Below, piece after piece: positions 22,156 to 34,063 of a stretch of DNA of 64,000 nt. The number at the start of each line of letters is the position of its first letter. The stretch's first letter is position 1. The notes under the pieces are model-generated. The model was not told the DNA's origin, ran no database searches, and saw only the letters and a list, made by a program, of their open reading frames with translations. Where the stretch lies: the NCBI RefSeq assembly GCF_048544455.1, contig NC_133538.1:43436969-43500968 (forward strand), in the 5' to 3' direction. Position numbers and translations under genes: made by a program. This DNA is from Silene latifolia. Lineage: Eukaryota > Streptophyta > Magnoliopsida > Caryophyllales > Caryophyllaceae.

Positions 22156-24499
22156 TGTAACACCCCCATTTATCCAGGAGCCTTTAGCTAGGCCTCCCAA
22201 GTAAATAAGAGTGTTACCATCTCGGTTTCTCGAGGTAGTGAATAACAAAGTACAACAAACCAAAGTACTTTAGATAAAATTTAGTGATTACATGTTTATT
22301 ACAAATTAACCAACTAAACTGAATATAAAATTAATTACAACTCGCAGCGGATATAAATTAAGTGATTAATAAACTAAATGATTTAGACTTCTAGGTAGAC
22401 TGGTCGAGTCCTCACGCATCCCCTTAAGCTCCAAAGTCAGCTAACTAAAGTACTTGTCAAATTTGATCCCCAGTTACGGTTCATCACAGGTGTTCACGAA
22501 TACACTGTCAACCACGAGATTGGATAAGAATAAACTAAACAACAATAATTATTTAATATAAAATACAACCAACCAATATCTAGTCATTGGCAACTCATCC
22601 AACCATACCGTAACTAACTCAACAATTTCACTGGCAGTAGCACAACCCCCCCTTAACACCGTGCCATGCTCAACTCAACTGGCAGTGGTCCTCTCATACC
22701 ATGCTCAACTGGCAGTAGTACCCTCCGTACTATGCACTACTTTGTAACTGGCAGTGGTACTCTCATACCATGCTTATCTGGCAGTAGTACCCTCCGTACT
22801 ATGCACAACTGGCAGTAACAACTCTCTTGTTATGCACAACTGGCAGTAGAATCTCTCCCGCTATGCACAACTCATCACAATACTCATAAGACTTATCGAT
22901 AATAATCGCAACAGTATAAATAACAGTGACATCCATCTCAACATTTAATATAATACTCTTATCCACAATTCTTTATAAAAGATATCTCAGACATAACTCC
23001 GTTATTTAAGAATGTAACACAAGGTTGTGTAGGATATTCCTACCTTTTAGCAAATCCAAGCGCCCAAGTCAAGTTAATAGTGATACTCTACAAAGTCGGA
23101 TCCTACAATTATGACATATAACATCAATAACTAAATGGTGTATGCGTATTATTTATACGAACTAACTTAATCAATTACTAATCTAACTAACTGGTCTTAA
23201 ATATGTTACAATTTATTGCTGTTTTGTTGAGTTTTTTGTGGCCTGATTTGGGCTGATAATGGACCACCCTAGCCGTTTTAGTGCAGTCACTGATTCTTCT
23301 ATCATAATCCTATATATTCTGTAGTACTACTCTCTATATAGCGCATACGTTTGTCCTACCTCCACTCACTTTTGTCATATATATTTTCTTCTTAAGTAAG
23401 ATGATCAATTGCCAAAAGTTCATTTCTACTCAATTAATCAAGTTATTAATTAATTGGCTCAGCTTCGCACCTCACAATTCTAGTTACATATTAATAGATT
23501 CTAATATCATGTTAAACTTTATAAAGAAGAATAATAATATTGTGAATGTTTTATCATTCATCTACCAAATGTTTTTTATACAACGATAGTCTTAGAACCT
23601 AAAATGTACATATCAGAACTACTTATTTAAGACCATTTGTTACTAAACTAAATATTTTATGAATATGTTCATTACTACACTTGCTCCATTATTATATTAC
23701 CATCATGGTACGTACACACTACTACATTACTAGTTTATTTACTACTATACTAATTACTACAATTATGATAAATTAACCATTATAGTTAAGTTAATTAAAT
23801 TATTTAATCTATTCCCCTTTAGCTTAAACACCAGTATGTAAACACCTAATAAAATAAAATAATTCAAGGTCGAAACAATGACCAACTCCGCCAATAAAGC
23901 GAGCTACATTATTTAACAGTAATGTTTATCCCAACAATCAGGTAATAATTCCATTGCTAACAACTATATACACCTGACATCATACCATTGCTAACTACTT
24001 CACAACTCAACTACTACCAAACACACAACCCGACGTAGCCCCTGGTGTTCTATGAGCATAACCAGCCTCCTCAAAGCACCATGGACAGATTACAACGCCC
24101 TAAAGCGTGTCCGCGAGGGAAACGAATTGGTTCGAACTTATTACAATAATTACGGTCTCGGTGAGTCTCCTTCGAAACCGCACTAGAAACACCCTACGGC
24201 CAGCAATTTCAACACCTCTAAACGACTTTAAATCTGGCTTTAAAGGTTGTACCCGAGCCCCTCCTCTCACCGCGAAAGGCAACACAACCCGTCCCCATAC
24301 CAAACACAAACCCCAAAGCTAAACCATCTAAAACGATTGCTAAATTAAAAGGGCGTATGCGTGCTTACCTTATTTGGTTTAGGAACGAGGATGATAGAAT
24401 ACAAGACTGATGGAGAATGATGATGAACATATGACGATGACGATGGAAGGAATTGGGACAATGAAAAGTAGGTGATGAAGGATATAATACGATGATGAT
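22156..24499 (-). mobile_element. Element F: LTR of a chromovirus-like element on -, breaking G RT and itself cut by D
   Basis: On + it starts TGTAACACCCCC, the reverse complement of the LTR 3' end at 4843-4854, and the first several hundred bases match the LTR at 2816-4854 in inverted orientation. On its sense (-) strand the order is TATA-like site (about 24480-24488), donor-like AAG|GTAAGC (24369/24368), AT-rich stretch, hairpin array and terminal GGGGGTGTTACA. The upstream end is lost where D begins, 10-20 bases before the TATA-like site. No coding domain is visible; open frames at 23401-23589 and 24100-24322 have no support. Confidence 0.68.
22631..22866 (-). other. Array of seven hairpins with different but complementary stems
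   Basis: Seven units spaced about 30-48 bases share CTGGCAG on the left and ATGC on the right (+ strand), while the arms between them differ yet still pair. Arms are GCAC/GTGC (from 22631), TGGT/ACCA (22679), TAGTAC/GTACTA (22709), TGGTA/TACCA (22748), TAGTAC/GTACTA (22778), TAACAA/TTGTTA (22809) and the weak TAG/CTA (22840). Loops are mostly CT-rich (CCTCC, CTCTC). Flanking GCA and TGC extend the stem with one bulged G. Such compensation suggests selection on RNA structure, or repeated copying of a palindromic unit. Confidence 0.6.
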
Positions 24500-24763
24500 T
24501 GTTTGGGCCAAAATCCGCACATTGGCCTAATGGGAAACAAGCCCATCCGTTCTCGTTCGAGAAGTTGGGCCGTAGAAGCTAACTAATTACAGGAAGCCCA
24601 TGAGCATAAGGAGCCCGCGTTTTGTAAAGTCATCAGGGAGAATTCAGGGAGAATCCAGGGAAATCAGGGAGAATAGGGCGCAGGATCCGTTTATGGAAAG
24701 AGTTATGATAGGACTAATATTGCTTACCATAAACGGAGTAGGACACATCTAGAGTTCTTACCC

Positions 24764-24771
24764 TATAAATA
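24764..24771 (+). promoter_or_regulatory. TATA box of the D LTR
   Basis: TATAAATA followed by GCC; B has the same TATAAATAGCC on its sense strand. It is 264 bases into the LTR. Confidence 0.75.
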
Positions 24772-24916
24772 GCCAACGGAAGCAAAGGAGAAGGGCATTC
24801 GAGATCTCACGCATACACGCAACATATTGTGCTAGCTAGATTTACATCTCGTCTCCATTGTACTCATTCTCATATTAACAAGCTAGTGCAATCCTTGGAA
24901 GGGTACCGTCCCTTCC

Positions 24917-24947
24917 CGCGGTCGTTTCCCACATCTGGTTTTCCGCG
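24917..24947 (+). other. Conserved nested LTR hairpin, copy in D
   Basis: CGCGG (24917-24921) pairs with CCGCG (24943-24947) around a shorter inner CC/GG stem. The same outer arms occur in the LTRs of B (49175-49204, 59123-59152) and C (45044-45075), at 135-190 bases from each LTR 3' end. Confidence 0.6.
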
Positions 24948-25089
24948 TCACCAAATCTCACGTGTCAACCTCTATTTACGTACTTAACTTCTTTATTTTA
25001 CATTAAACACAAACATACAATCAATACGCAATGAGTAAGACCGCATTGACCTCGTATAACCTAATTCGGTAAAAAATACCAAAACAGTT

Positions 25090-25107
25090 TGGCGCCCACC
25101 GTGGGAC
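25090..25107 (+). other. Primer-binding site of element D
   Basis: TGGCGCCCACCGTGGGAC starts three bases after the LTR. Element B has nearly the same site (TGGTGCCCACCGTGGGGC on -). Confidence 0.82.
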
Positions 25108-25143
25108 ATTGTGGTCGTCAATCGTTGAGTACACAGACATATA

Positions 25144-25972
25144 ATGGACAAGCAAACGTCAGCAGCCGTGTCAGGGAGTGGTCAGTCGTCGATACCACCC
25201 AATCCAGTTCAGAATCCAGCATCAGCCGCACAAACTCAGGCCCCCGGACACACTCCAAGAACCACATCCGTGACAAAAGTCACTCTGCCTCCTAGAACTC
25301 CTGCTGTGGCGGCTCAACCCAGATCAGACAGAGGCACAGCAAGTTCAGGCCTTACCCCACCACCCAGTCCAACACAAACCCTGCTCAGTGGTATGGAGAA
25401 TCTTCACAAAGTCATGGAAGATATGCCAGAGGACCGGAAAAAGGCAGAAGCTGAAGCAAGGAGGAGGGACATGGAACATCAAGCAGATAGACTTTTTAAA
25501 GCAAAGATCCAAGACACCGAAGCACGGGGATAAAGGTCGGGCCCCGGTAGTAGATCTTACCAAGGAGGCATCAAGCAGCAGGAGTCAACTTCGACGGATA
25601 CCTACCGAGTTGGTAACAAGACTGGATCTAACAGCAGTGTCAATAGGAGAAAGGATAACCCCACAAGGGCTAGGATACCTCACACTGCATACCGGCAAAC
25701 AACGACCCCGGCGGAAGTATAACCAGGTAACCTTCCAGTTGATAACTTTGTAGTAACTAACCAGACACCTGGTGCAGGATCCGCAGGTAGCCCGCAGGTA
25801 AGCTGGAATCAAGGAATGCTCGTGACCTCAACCCCATTAGCAACCACGCCGCATCAGAACCTTCAAGAGTTCGGGCCTGGAAGCAGCACTCCAAATCAGC
25901 AGGTAGTAGACAAACGGATCTCGAACTCAGGAAGCCTGACCAACCAGCAATACATGGAGCTTAGGGAGATGC
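25144..25972 (+). pseudogene. Element D gag, N-terminal part
   Basis: The ATG at 25144, 37 bases after the PBS, opens a 129-codon frame (MDKQTSAAVSGSG, then Pro/Thr/Gln-rich sequence, then MENLHKVMEDM and KAEAEARRRDMEHQADRLF, a likely helix). The frame ends at 25533; matching sequence continues in other frames to NQQYMELREM, where E is inserted in the GATGC target. Disordered N-termini of this kind are usual for Tat gag. At least one frameshift is present. Confidence 0.7.
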
Positions 25973-27097
25973 TGATGAGACGGTTTTAGTATGTGTTAAG
26001 AAGGTCGAATTAGTGAAGTTCAAGTGACAAAGGCGGTCCTTAATGAATTATAATGGTACAATGCTTTAAGTTTTAATGTTGGCGGAACTTGGATCCAAAT
26101 ATTGAGAAATAAGCCTGGAAAAGATGAAGAAGATCTTGTGGGTCAGTTTTATATGTTTAAAACGGAGTCCAAGTCCGAGGAGAGATGGGCCCGGATACCT
26201 ATGAAGTTATCTGAGACGTGAGCGCTTAAGGTGCACTAATTGAGCGTGCATAAATCAAAAAGGGAAGGGGCGGCAACAGCTATTGAGCGACCTGCATGCG
26301 ACCTGCGCGCAACCGAGGCGCGACCTACGCGCGACCTACATTAGACACTTGTTTGTGCTTTGTCGCGTGATTAAGCTTCGTTAGACTAGTGTTTGTTTCC
26401 TTATTTTACTCGGTTTGTTCCGATTATTATTATTAGTAATACTTTATTTCTAAATCTAGTTATCTTACCTAATTACTATATAACTTATTATTTCAGTTTT
26501 AGAAAAGACTTATGTCGCTTGGAGAAAAAAAAACCCTATTGTTATTTTCATCAAGACTATGTGTAACTAATCTTTCATCTTGGATTCAAGCGATTGAAGC
26601 ACTGTAAATCCGGTTGTGAGTTTGAATGTTTTAATTTCTCTTCTTGATTATTGTGAATTGCTTAGCTATTAATTATATGAATGTTGATTGATAATTGCTA
26701 GGTGAGCAACTAGCAGTCGATTTCTTCATTCTATTGTTAGTATTGTTAATTGAATGGGATTTATTGATTAACCTTACACTAGTAACACCTAAGAATTAGT
26801 ATTGAACGGGATACGTTGATATTAGTACTTAGAAGCGATTCACATAAATATCTAAAGTGCAACTGGATTGTATGCACTATTTATTCTCTATCGAATTCTC
26901 TAAATTATATTGCTGATGTTGAATTAAACCTTGAATTGGATTGTTAGGGTTGTTTAATAGTTAGGGTTGATTAAGAACGGGATTCGTTTTAATCGACTAT
27001 TCGTAAGGAGAATTGGAATTTTACATTCACGATAGAGTAATCAAGATTAGTAATTGAAACCGTCTTACAATGATCAATTGTTATTGAGTGTGGATAT
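25973..27097 (+). repeat. 5' LTR of element E, left part
   Basis: 1125 bp of LTR up to the copia insertion; 27093-27097 (GATAT) is the copia TSD. A GCGCGACCT-type microrepeat lies at 26283-26335. The LTR continues at 35933. Confidence 0.93.
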
Positions 27098-28089
27098 TGT
27101 TGGGGTTGGTGTCCTTAACAGTTAGTGCAAGGACTTATAAACCTCTAAAAGGATCAAAGGGCATACCTTTGGTATTATTATCAGTTGATCCACGTTTATC
27201 AATAACGGTTGGCTTGCTAGATAAGTTTGACGTTATTGTCATACAGATGGCGGTGATCAACTGGTCCCTAAAAGTCACACCTATAGGATACGTTCGAGAG
27301 ATGTGACGGTATGAAAATACAGTCATGTAGATGCCAAATTTGACTAACCAGTTAGTCCGAGTTATTTGACTAGTAATTAGTCAAAATATGATGTTGAGAT
27401 ATTATATTTAATACGGATTAAATATCATGGGCTAAGGCGAATTAACCAGTTAATTCGTAAAATTAAATATAAGCGTTTTATATTTAATTAAATGTATATT
27501 GAATATAATTATACAATACTGTTTTGTCGGACACGTATTAATAATTCAGCTAACCCGTATTATTAGCTGATGCCTTAATTTCCGATAACCGATAACAGAT
27601 TTATAATAAACCGCGTCATATACATTTAGTCTTTTGGGCACGGACTACGAGTTAAAATGAAGAGGAAATGGAAAAGCCCATTTCCTCCCCATGGACTCGG
27701 TTTGGCCGAGATTAGGAGATCAAAAGGGAGAGCTTCTCCTCCCTTCTGACCTAATCATCATTAGTGAAAATAATTAGGGTTTTGGAGATACTTTCTCTCT
27801 GAAACTCAGATCTCACATCTCGAAAACCTCACAACAAGTTCTCCCAATATTGCAAGGCAATCGGAGAACACGTTCTAGCACAAGGGCATATCTCGGACAA
27901 GTCTTGGGTGCAACAATTAGGAGGGAATCTCGTTTGATTTCTGTTCTTTACGCCGTGCATCAAAGGACCCGAGGTTATTTCTCGTTCCTTATCGTTTCCA
28001 TTGTATTTATGTTTTATGACCATAATCACATGTTTAAATTTACGTTATAGTCCTAAATTTATAGGGTATTATACGGATGTATACCCACA
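27098..28089 (+). repeat. 5' LTR of the copia element
   Basis: 992 bp, TG and CA ends, matching 34937-35927 at all but about five positions. Short open frames that appear in both LTRs (27088-27306, 27850-28050) are shared only because the LTRs are. Confidence 0.96.
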
Positions 28090-28091
28090 AG

Positions 28092-28103
28092 TGGTATCAG
28101 AGC
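28092..28103 (+). other. Primer-binding site of the copia element
   Basis: TGGTATCAGAGC, complementary to the 3' end of plant initiator methionine tRNA, starts two bases after the LTR. Confidence 0.93.
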
Positions 28104-28437
28104 GAGGCCACGTAAATTTTCTATGTGTTTCTCATAAAACGATTTTGAAACGATTGTTTTTGTCTTAAAAACCGTGCGGCATCAGCCAATTTTTCTCACT
28201 AAAAATTTTTTGATTTGGTCATTGCGTTTTTATGAAACCGTGACATGTTTTACACGGTTATTTCATGTTGTTTTCGTTGATTTTTGCATATTGTTGTTTT
28301 ATACGGAGATTATAACAATATGTCATGTTTTTGTCAATTGTTAAAATTGATTTTATGCGTTTTGATCAAAATTGTTGTGGTTTTGTATCATAAAACTTGT
28401 TTCACGAGGGTTTGGAGTTTTTCAGAAAGTTTTGTAC

Positions 28438-28691
28438 TCGATCGAACAAGTTTTTAATCGATCGAGTGTTTTTTTCTGTTTTGTTTTTGCTCGATCGAGT
28501 CCCCTGTTGTATTCGATCGACCCGTTTCAAAACCCTCTCGCTCGATCGAGTTGTCCTCGTACTCGATCGAGTAGATTCGATATAAAGGTACTCGATCGAC
28601 CACCAGTTTAGTCGATCGAGCACTTTCTCGTTTGGCACCCTCTCGATCGACTTGCGCTTCGATCGATCGAGCCCTTATGTCCCTCGATCGA
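28438..28691 (+). repeat. Cluster of TCGATCGA palindromes in the copia leader
   Basis: Eleven exact TCGATCGA octamers, often extended to CTCGATCGAG, lie in 254 bases at uneven spacings of roughly 17-35. Intervening sequence is not repeated. Leu-Asp-Arg-rich open frames here come from the motif. It sits about 350 bases after the PBS, where packaging signals can occur. Confidence 0.85.
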
Positions 28692-30156
28692 GCACTTATG
28701 TCCCTGGATCGAAGGATTTCTGTTTTGACAGCTTTGAAAATTTATTCTTTTGCTTTAAATTTTCTTTTGGCCTTAATATGTACTTTATACGGATATTGTA
28801 CACTCGCTATAATTGTGAAACGGTTCACACACGTACCATTAAGTTATTTTAAAGCGTATTTAAAGTAACGGATTGTAATGGATTAAAATTAAATGATAGA
28901 AGCGGTTTTATCACATGAATTTTAATCATTAAAAGGTGGTTTGGATAAATTTAACATAATTACAGAATTATGTCACGAATGAATTTGTTTTTAGTTGATG
29001 CATTTTTATTTATCGTTTATCTTGAATGCCGTGAATGCCCTTTTATTACGTATTTAATTTTTACAATCGGTTGTAACTTAGTGTGGCCTTAGTAGAACGT
29101 GTTACCGTAATGATGGAACACGGTCTTGGTTGTATTTTGAGATCTCGTATCTCCGTTTTGGATTTTTCACTTGTAATTACAGCTTTTAATTAGAATGTAA
29201 ATAGGTTTATATTTTGTAATTTTAATTGTAATTTTTGAGAAGACCAAAGATGGAGACCAGATGCTCACTCCCGCTACTTGGATCAAGATGGAACATCAAG
29301 ACAAGCTTTTCAGGTCCAACGGTGGATTCCAAAGTTGTATTATGTTCTTATACTAGGATAGGCCACACTAGGAAATTTTTATTTACGTATTGCATTCTTT
29401 TATTTATTTTTCGCAACGATAATATGCATCATATTCCGCCTAAAAACCAAACCACCTATTTATTGCATGAAAACTGACACATATAGAGGTCACGAGTTAG
29501 TTTTCATTGACATTCTCATGTCACACGTTTTAAAGCCATCATCCAAATAAATTCATTCACGACAGACGCTAGTTATTCGTTCACTTAAAATGAATTATAA
29601 TTTAGTTGATGGGATCTTCCTCGTATAAACAAAAATTGAGAACGGTCTTTATAGGTCAAACTCCAATGAGTCCCTTCTTCGTCGGTAGGCATAATATGAC
29701 CCCTTCTACGTCGGGTAAGTTGGAACCGATTGACCTATTTTATCTCAACACTATGGTCACTCGTACGATCCCGTGACTATGGTGGACTATAGATAGGATT
29801 TACGGAAATCTATCGACCAAGAGTTCTTCCTGAAGAATTAGCTAAACAGTTGGCTTATCAATTTACGTAAATTGAGTCTTGGGATCACTTGTATCATTCT
29901 TGAGGGAGATCAATTATGCAAGTGCGAGAGTCTACATGTTTAAAATGAATTTTAAAATAGACTTAAATCACCTCGATGAGTTGCTTATTTCGCTTTTGTT
30001 TTTCTTTCTTTTTCAAGGTAGATCACGTTTTAAACTCGCTAAACAAATGGTCTGGTTCTACGATAACCCAATGCCAAGTGCCACATTGGACCGTGAGTCC
30101 TGGCTTAGATCTTCATGAATCGGATGAATCGCCTACTCGATCAAGAATGATGGATC
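28692..30156 (+). other. Copia leader, no coding assigned
   Basis: AT-rich sequence between the palindrome cluster and recognisable gag. Short open frames (29235-29477, 29879-30118) show no copia domain. The N-terminal gag may have decayed here. Confidence 0.5.
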
Positions 30157-30912
30157 CAACTTCGCGGATGGGAGGCGGCATTACGGAATGTCAGCTGCTG
30201 ACGGAAGCTCAAATATCTATTAGAGCCCATCCCGGCAAACCCAGTCCCACGGTTGAGTCGCTTGAAATCACCAAGTTTAATGATTTCTGTATGGAAGCGG
30301 GTGCGATTAAAAACGTACTCATTTTTGCAATGGAACCCAATTTGCAGAAACGCTTCATAGCCCATGGTGCAAACAAGATTTTCACCACGCTCACCAAGGA
30401 ATTCTCGAAAGCACCGAGAATCGTGACTTATGAGCATACCACTCGCTTCTTTGATGCGAGACTCCGAGAAGGGCCAACCGGTTAGCCCACACATTCTCGG
30501 ATGATTGAGAATGTCGAGAAACCGAGACCTTTAATCGTAACATCAGCGAGAACATTGTTATCGACCGCATACTTCACTCACTCCACGATGGTTATTCGCA
30601 ATTTAGGGCGAATTACTATATGAATGATTTGAAGAAAACTCCCCATGAATCGCACTCCTTCTCGTACAGACCGAGAAGGACATGAAGTCCAGTGGGAGCA
30701 TGAAACAGGATGTTCTCGTTGTGTAAAATGAAGGAAAGGGTAAGGGCAAAGCTCAGGCAAACCTAGCAGTAGGTAAGGCGAAGTTCAAGAAGTCGGGCTC
30801 AGGTAAGAGTGGTCCTGGTGAGTCGAGTAACTCATCAGGCGCGACAAAGAGCAAGAAAGATAACATGGAATGCCATCACTGCCACATGACTGGGCATTGG
30901 AGACGCACATGT
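30157..30912 (+). pseudogene. Copia gag with zinc knuckle
   Basis: The stretch NVLIFAMEPNLQKRF, KEFSKAPRIVTYEHTTRFFDARL and, past a stop at 30483-30485, MIENVEK matches the UBN2-type gag of plant copia elements. Further stops and frame changes follow between 30590 and 30740. The knuckle CHHCHMTGHWRRTC (about 30871-30912, C-x2-C-x4-H-x4-C, all ligands kept) is in the frame that continues into protease. The start is not defined. Confidence 0.75.
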
Positions 30913-32365
30913 CCTGTTTATCATGAGGACATAAAAGCAGGTCGCGTTAAACCTGTTGGTATGTCTTCTCCTTCTACTTTTATTCATATGATTGAGATTA
31001 ACCACGCAAGTTACGGAACTTGGGTACTTGATACTGGTTGTGGTTCTCATCTCTGTAATCATGTGCGGCCTTCAAATCTCAAGCCTCTCGTAAAGGGTGA
31101 GGTTGACCTGCGTGTCGGGAATGGAGCAAGAGTGGCTGCCGTCTCGAGGAGAACATATGTGATCCAGCTTCCTAGCGGATTTGAGTTATCATTATATGAT
31201 TGCTATTATGTACCCAGTCTTTCGAAAAACATTATTTCAGTTTCTGCACTTGACAAACTTGGTTTTTCATTTGTAATTGAGAATAATACTTGCATTTTCT
31301 CTTTACACAATATGATTTATGGCAAGGCAGTCTCCATGAATGGAATTTATGTTTTAGATCAGACCACCGAAATATTACACTTAATGAATAAAAATTTAAA
31401 GGTTGGTGACAAAGATCAAACGTATCTATGGCACTGCCGTATGGGACACATTAATGAGAAACGCGTAAAACAGCTCATCAAACATGGAGCTATCTCGGCC
31501 TTTGATTTTCAATCATATGGCACGTGTGAATCATGTCTCATCGGTAAGATGACTCGGATTTCCTTCAAAGGTGTTGGAATGCGCGCCGACGACCTATTAG
31601 GGCTCATACACACAGATGTATGTGGTCCTATGTCAATCACCGCACGAGAAGGCTATAGGTATTTCATCACTTTCACGGACGATTTAAGTAGATATGGCTA
31701 TGTCTACTTAATGAAGCACAAAAGTGAATCCTTTGAGAAATTCAAGGAATACCAAAATAGGGTACAGAACCTATTGGGTAGAAAGATAAAAACCCTGCGT
31801 TCGGATCGTGGTGGCGAGTATCTTTCTCACGAGTTTGATCAACACCTAAAGGACTCGTGGGATTGCCCTACGCTTAACTCCACCTGGAACACCTCAGTTG
31901 AATGGTGTGTCCGAACGGAGAAATCGAACACTACTTGATATGGTTCGATCCATGATGAGTCACACGGTTTTACCTGATTCATTATGGGGTTATGCTCTTT
32001 TGTCAGCCGCTCTAATACTTAACCGAAGTCCGTCTAAAGCTGTTGACAAGACTCCATATGAACTATGGAAGGGAACTGTCCCTAACTTGTCCTTTATACG
32101 GGTTTGGGGCTGCGAGGCTTATGTCAAGTGGAGACACGAGGATAAGCTCGGCCCGCGATCGGTCAAGACATACTTTATAGGTTATCCTAAAGGAACACGT
32201 GGTCATTACTTCTATTCGCCAACCGAACAACGCGTTTTTGTTGCGGCTAGTGCGACATTCTTAGAGAAGGAATTTCTCGAGAATGCAAAGAGTGATAGAA
32301 CCTTCGACCTGTCGAAGGTTCCAGAACCAAATACCGAGCAACCATTGGAGGAACCTATTCCTTGA
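30913..32365 (+). pseudogene. Copia protease and integrase
   Basis: Protease: WVLDTGCGSHLC (about 31021), with catalytic DTG. Integrase: zinc-binding His/Cys (HCRMGH near 31432, CESCLIGK near 31530), first Asp in HTDVCGP, second Asp in SDRGGEYLS. A frameshift near 31852-31859 moves the frame before the third acid, in GVSERRN. The downstream frame continues LLDMVRSMMSHTVLPDSLWGYAL and the chain TPYELWKGTVPNL to a TGA at 32363-32365. One small indel thus separates the DD from the E of the active site. Confidence 0.9.
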
Positions 32366-34063
32366 ATCCCGGCTGCGGTTAACATTCTTGAGGAACCTAG
32401 GAGGTCGGGAAGAGTCTCTATTCCTCCGGACAGATACATTGGTATGGTCGAGGAACATGACATAGATGACGTTCTACTCTTAACGAGTAGTGAACCCGCA
32501 ACCTATAAAGGTGCCATGACAAGTTCTGACTCAAAGCTATGGCTTGAGGCCATGCAATCCGAGATGGACTCCATGTATGAGAACAACATGTGGGATCTTG
32601 TTGACTTACCTGCTAAGGTTCGTCCCCTTCAATGCAAATGGCCTTACAAGATAAAGCATTCTGTGGAAGGTCAACAAGATATCTACAAAGCACGACTAGT
32701 TGCTAAAGGTTTCACCCAAGTGCCAGGTTTGCACTACGATGAGATTTTTGCACCCGTAGTTATGCTGCGTTCCATTCGGATTATCTTAGCGATTGCCGCT
32801 TTTCATGACTATGAAATTTGGCAAATGGACGTGAAGACCGCCTTCTTAAACGGCTTTTTGGAGGAAGAGTTGTACATGGTACAACCCGAAGGTTTCATCG
32901 ATCCAGTACATCCTAAGAAAGTGTGCAAGCTTAAGCGTTCCATTTATGGACTTAAGCAAGCATCAAGGAGTTGGAATCATCGCTTCGACCAAGTGATAAA
33001 AGAAAATGGATTTACTCGATCGGTCGAGGAACCATGTTTATATATCAAGTCGAGTGGGAGCAAGATTGTCTTCCTAATATTGTATGTTGACGACATACTC
33101 CCGATTGGGAATGACATACCTCTCTTAACTTCGGTGAAAGTATGGTTGAAAAACCATTTCCAGATGAAAGATCCGGGAGAGGCACAAAGAATTCTAGGCA
33201 TCCGTATCTATCGAGATAGATCACGACGGATGTTATCTCTCGCCAGAGTCTTACATAGACAAAGTCCTAGAGAGATTCAACATGACTAACTCCAAGAAGG
33301 GGTTCCTTCCTATGGCTCCAGGGGTGCATTTGAGCAAGTCTCGGCACCGAGACACCGGAAGAGAAAGAGCGCATGACACGGATTCCTTATGCTTCGGCTA
33401 TAGGATCAATCATGTATGCCATGATATGCACACGTCCAGGCGTGGCATATGCATTGAGTATGACAAGTCGATTCCAACAAAGAACCAGGTGAACCACATT
33501 GGCTGGTCATCAAGAACATTCTTAAGTACCTACGGAGGACTAAAGATTGGGCATTGACTTATGGAGGCGAACAAAGGCTATGCGCAACCTACACGCAGAT
33601 GCTAGCTTCCAAACGGATCGAGATGACTCGAAATCTCGATCTGATTCGTTTTTACTCTTAATGGCGCTGCAGTCAGCTGGAAGAGTTCGAAACAAACTGT
33701 TACAGCAGATTCTACGACTGAGTCCGAGTACTATGCCGCGTCTGAAGCTACAAAGGAAGCGATATGGATGCGTCAATTCTTACATGGACTCTCTGTAGTG
33801 CCTAGTTCGAATGACCCGATCACCATCTATTGCGACAATAGTGGTGCCATCTTCCAAGCTAAGGAGCCAAAGTCTAGCAACAAGTCTAGACATGTACAAC
33901 GGAAAGCTCATTTAATCCGGGATTACGTGGAGCAAAAGGAAGTAGTGATAGAAAAGATTGCTACAGATGATAACATAGCAGATCCTCTCACTAAAGCATT
34001 ACGACAAGATAAGCATGAAGGGCACGTTAATTCCATGGGAATTAAACGTGTTCCTAAGTTGTA
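32366..34063 (+). pseudogene. Copia reverse transcriptase and RNase H
   Basis: In the same frame as the integrase end, after the TGA, RT reads WLEAMQSEMDSM, KARLVAKGFTQVPGLHYDEIF, WQMDVKTAFLNGFLEEELYM, YGLKQASRSW and catalytic YVDDILPIGND (about 33081; the usual LL is LP). A frameshift near 33235-33285 leads to MTNSKKGFLPM, more frame changes follow to 33560, then RNase H appears as HADASFQTDRDDSKS, another shift, and IYCDNSGAIFQAKEP, NKSRHVQRKAHLIRDYV and NIADPLTKAL. The stop is at 34061-34063. Domain order integrase-RT-RNase H is diagnostic of copia. Confidence 0.92.

Larger units (their letters stand above)
24500..25086 (+). repeat. 5' LTR of element D (587 bp)
   Basis: Begins TGTTTGGGCC and ends CCAAAACA, directly followed by the PBS. 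Its first bases resemble the start of the B LTR (TGTTTGGGCT). It includes a short CAGGGAGAAT repeat (24628-24672), a TATA box (24764-24771) and a nested hairpin (24917-24947) shared with B and C. Confidence 0.88.

Noticed and set aside
22631..22866. CRISPR-like array
   Set aside because: Regular CTGGCAG repeats with varied middles look similar, but the variable parts are palindromic arms, not spacers, and the setting is a plant LTR element.
28372..28638. Leu-Asp-Arg-Ser-rich open frames on both strands
   Set aside because: They come from TCGATCGA palindromes, which read alike on both strands.
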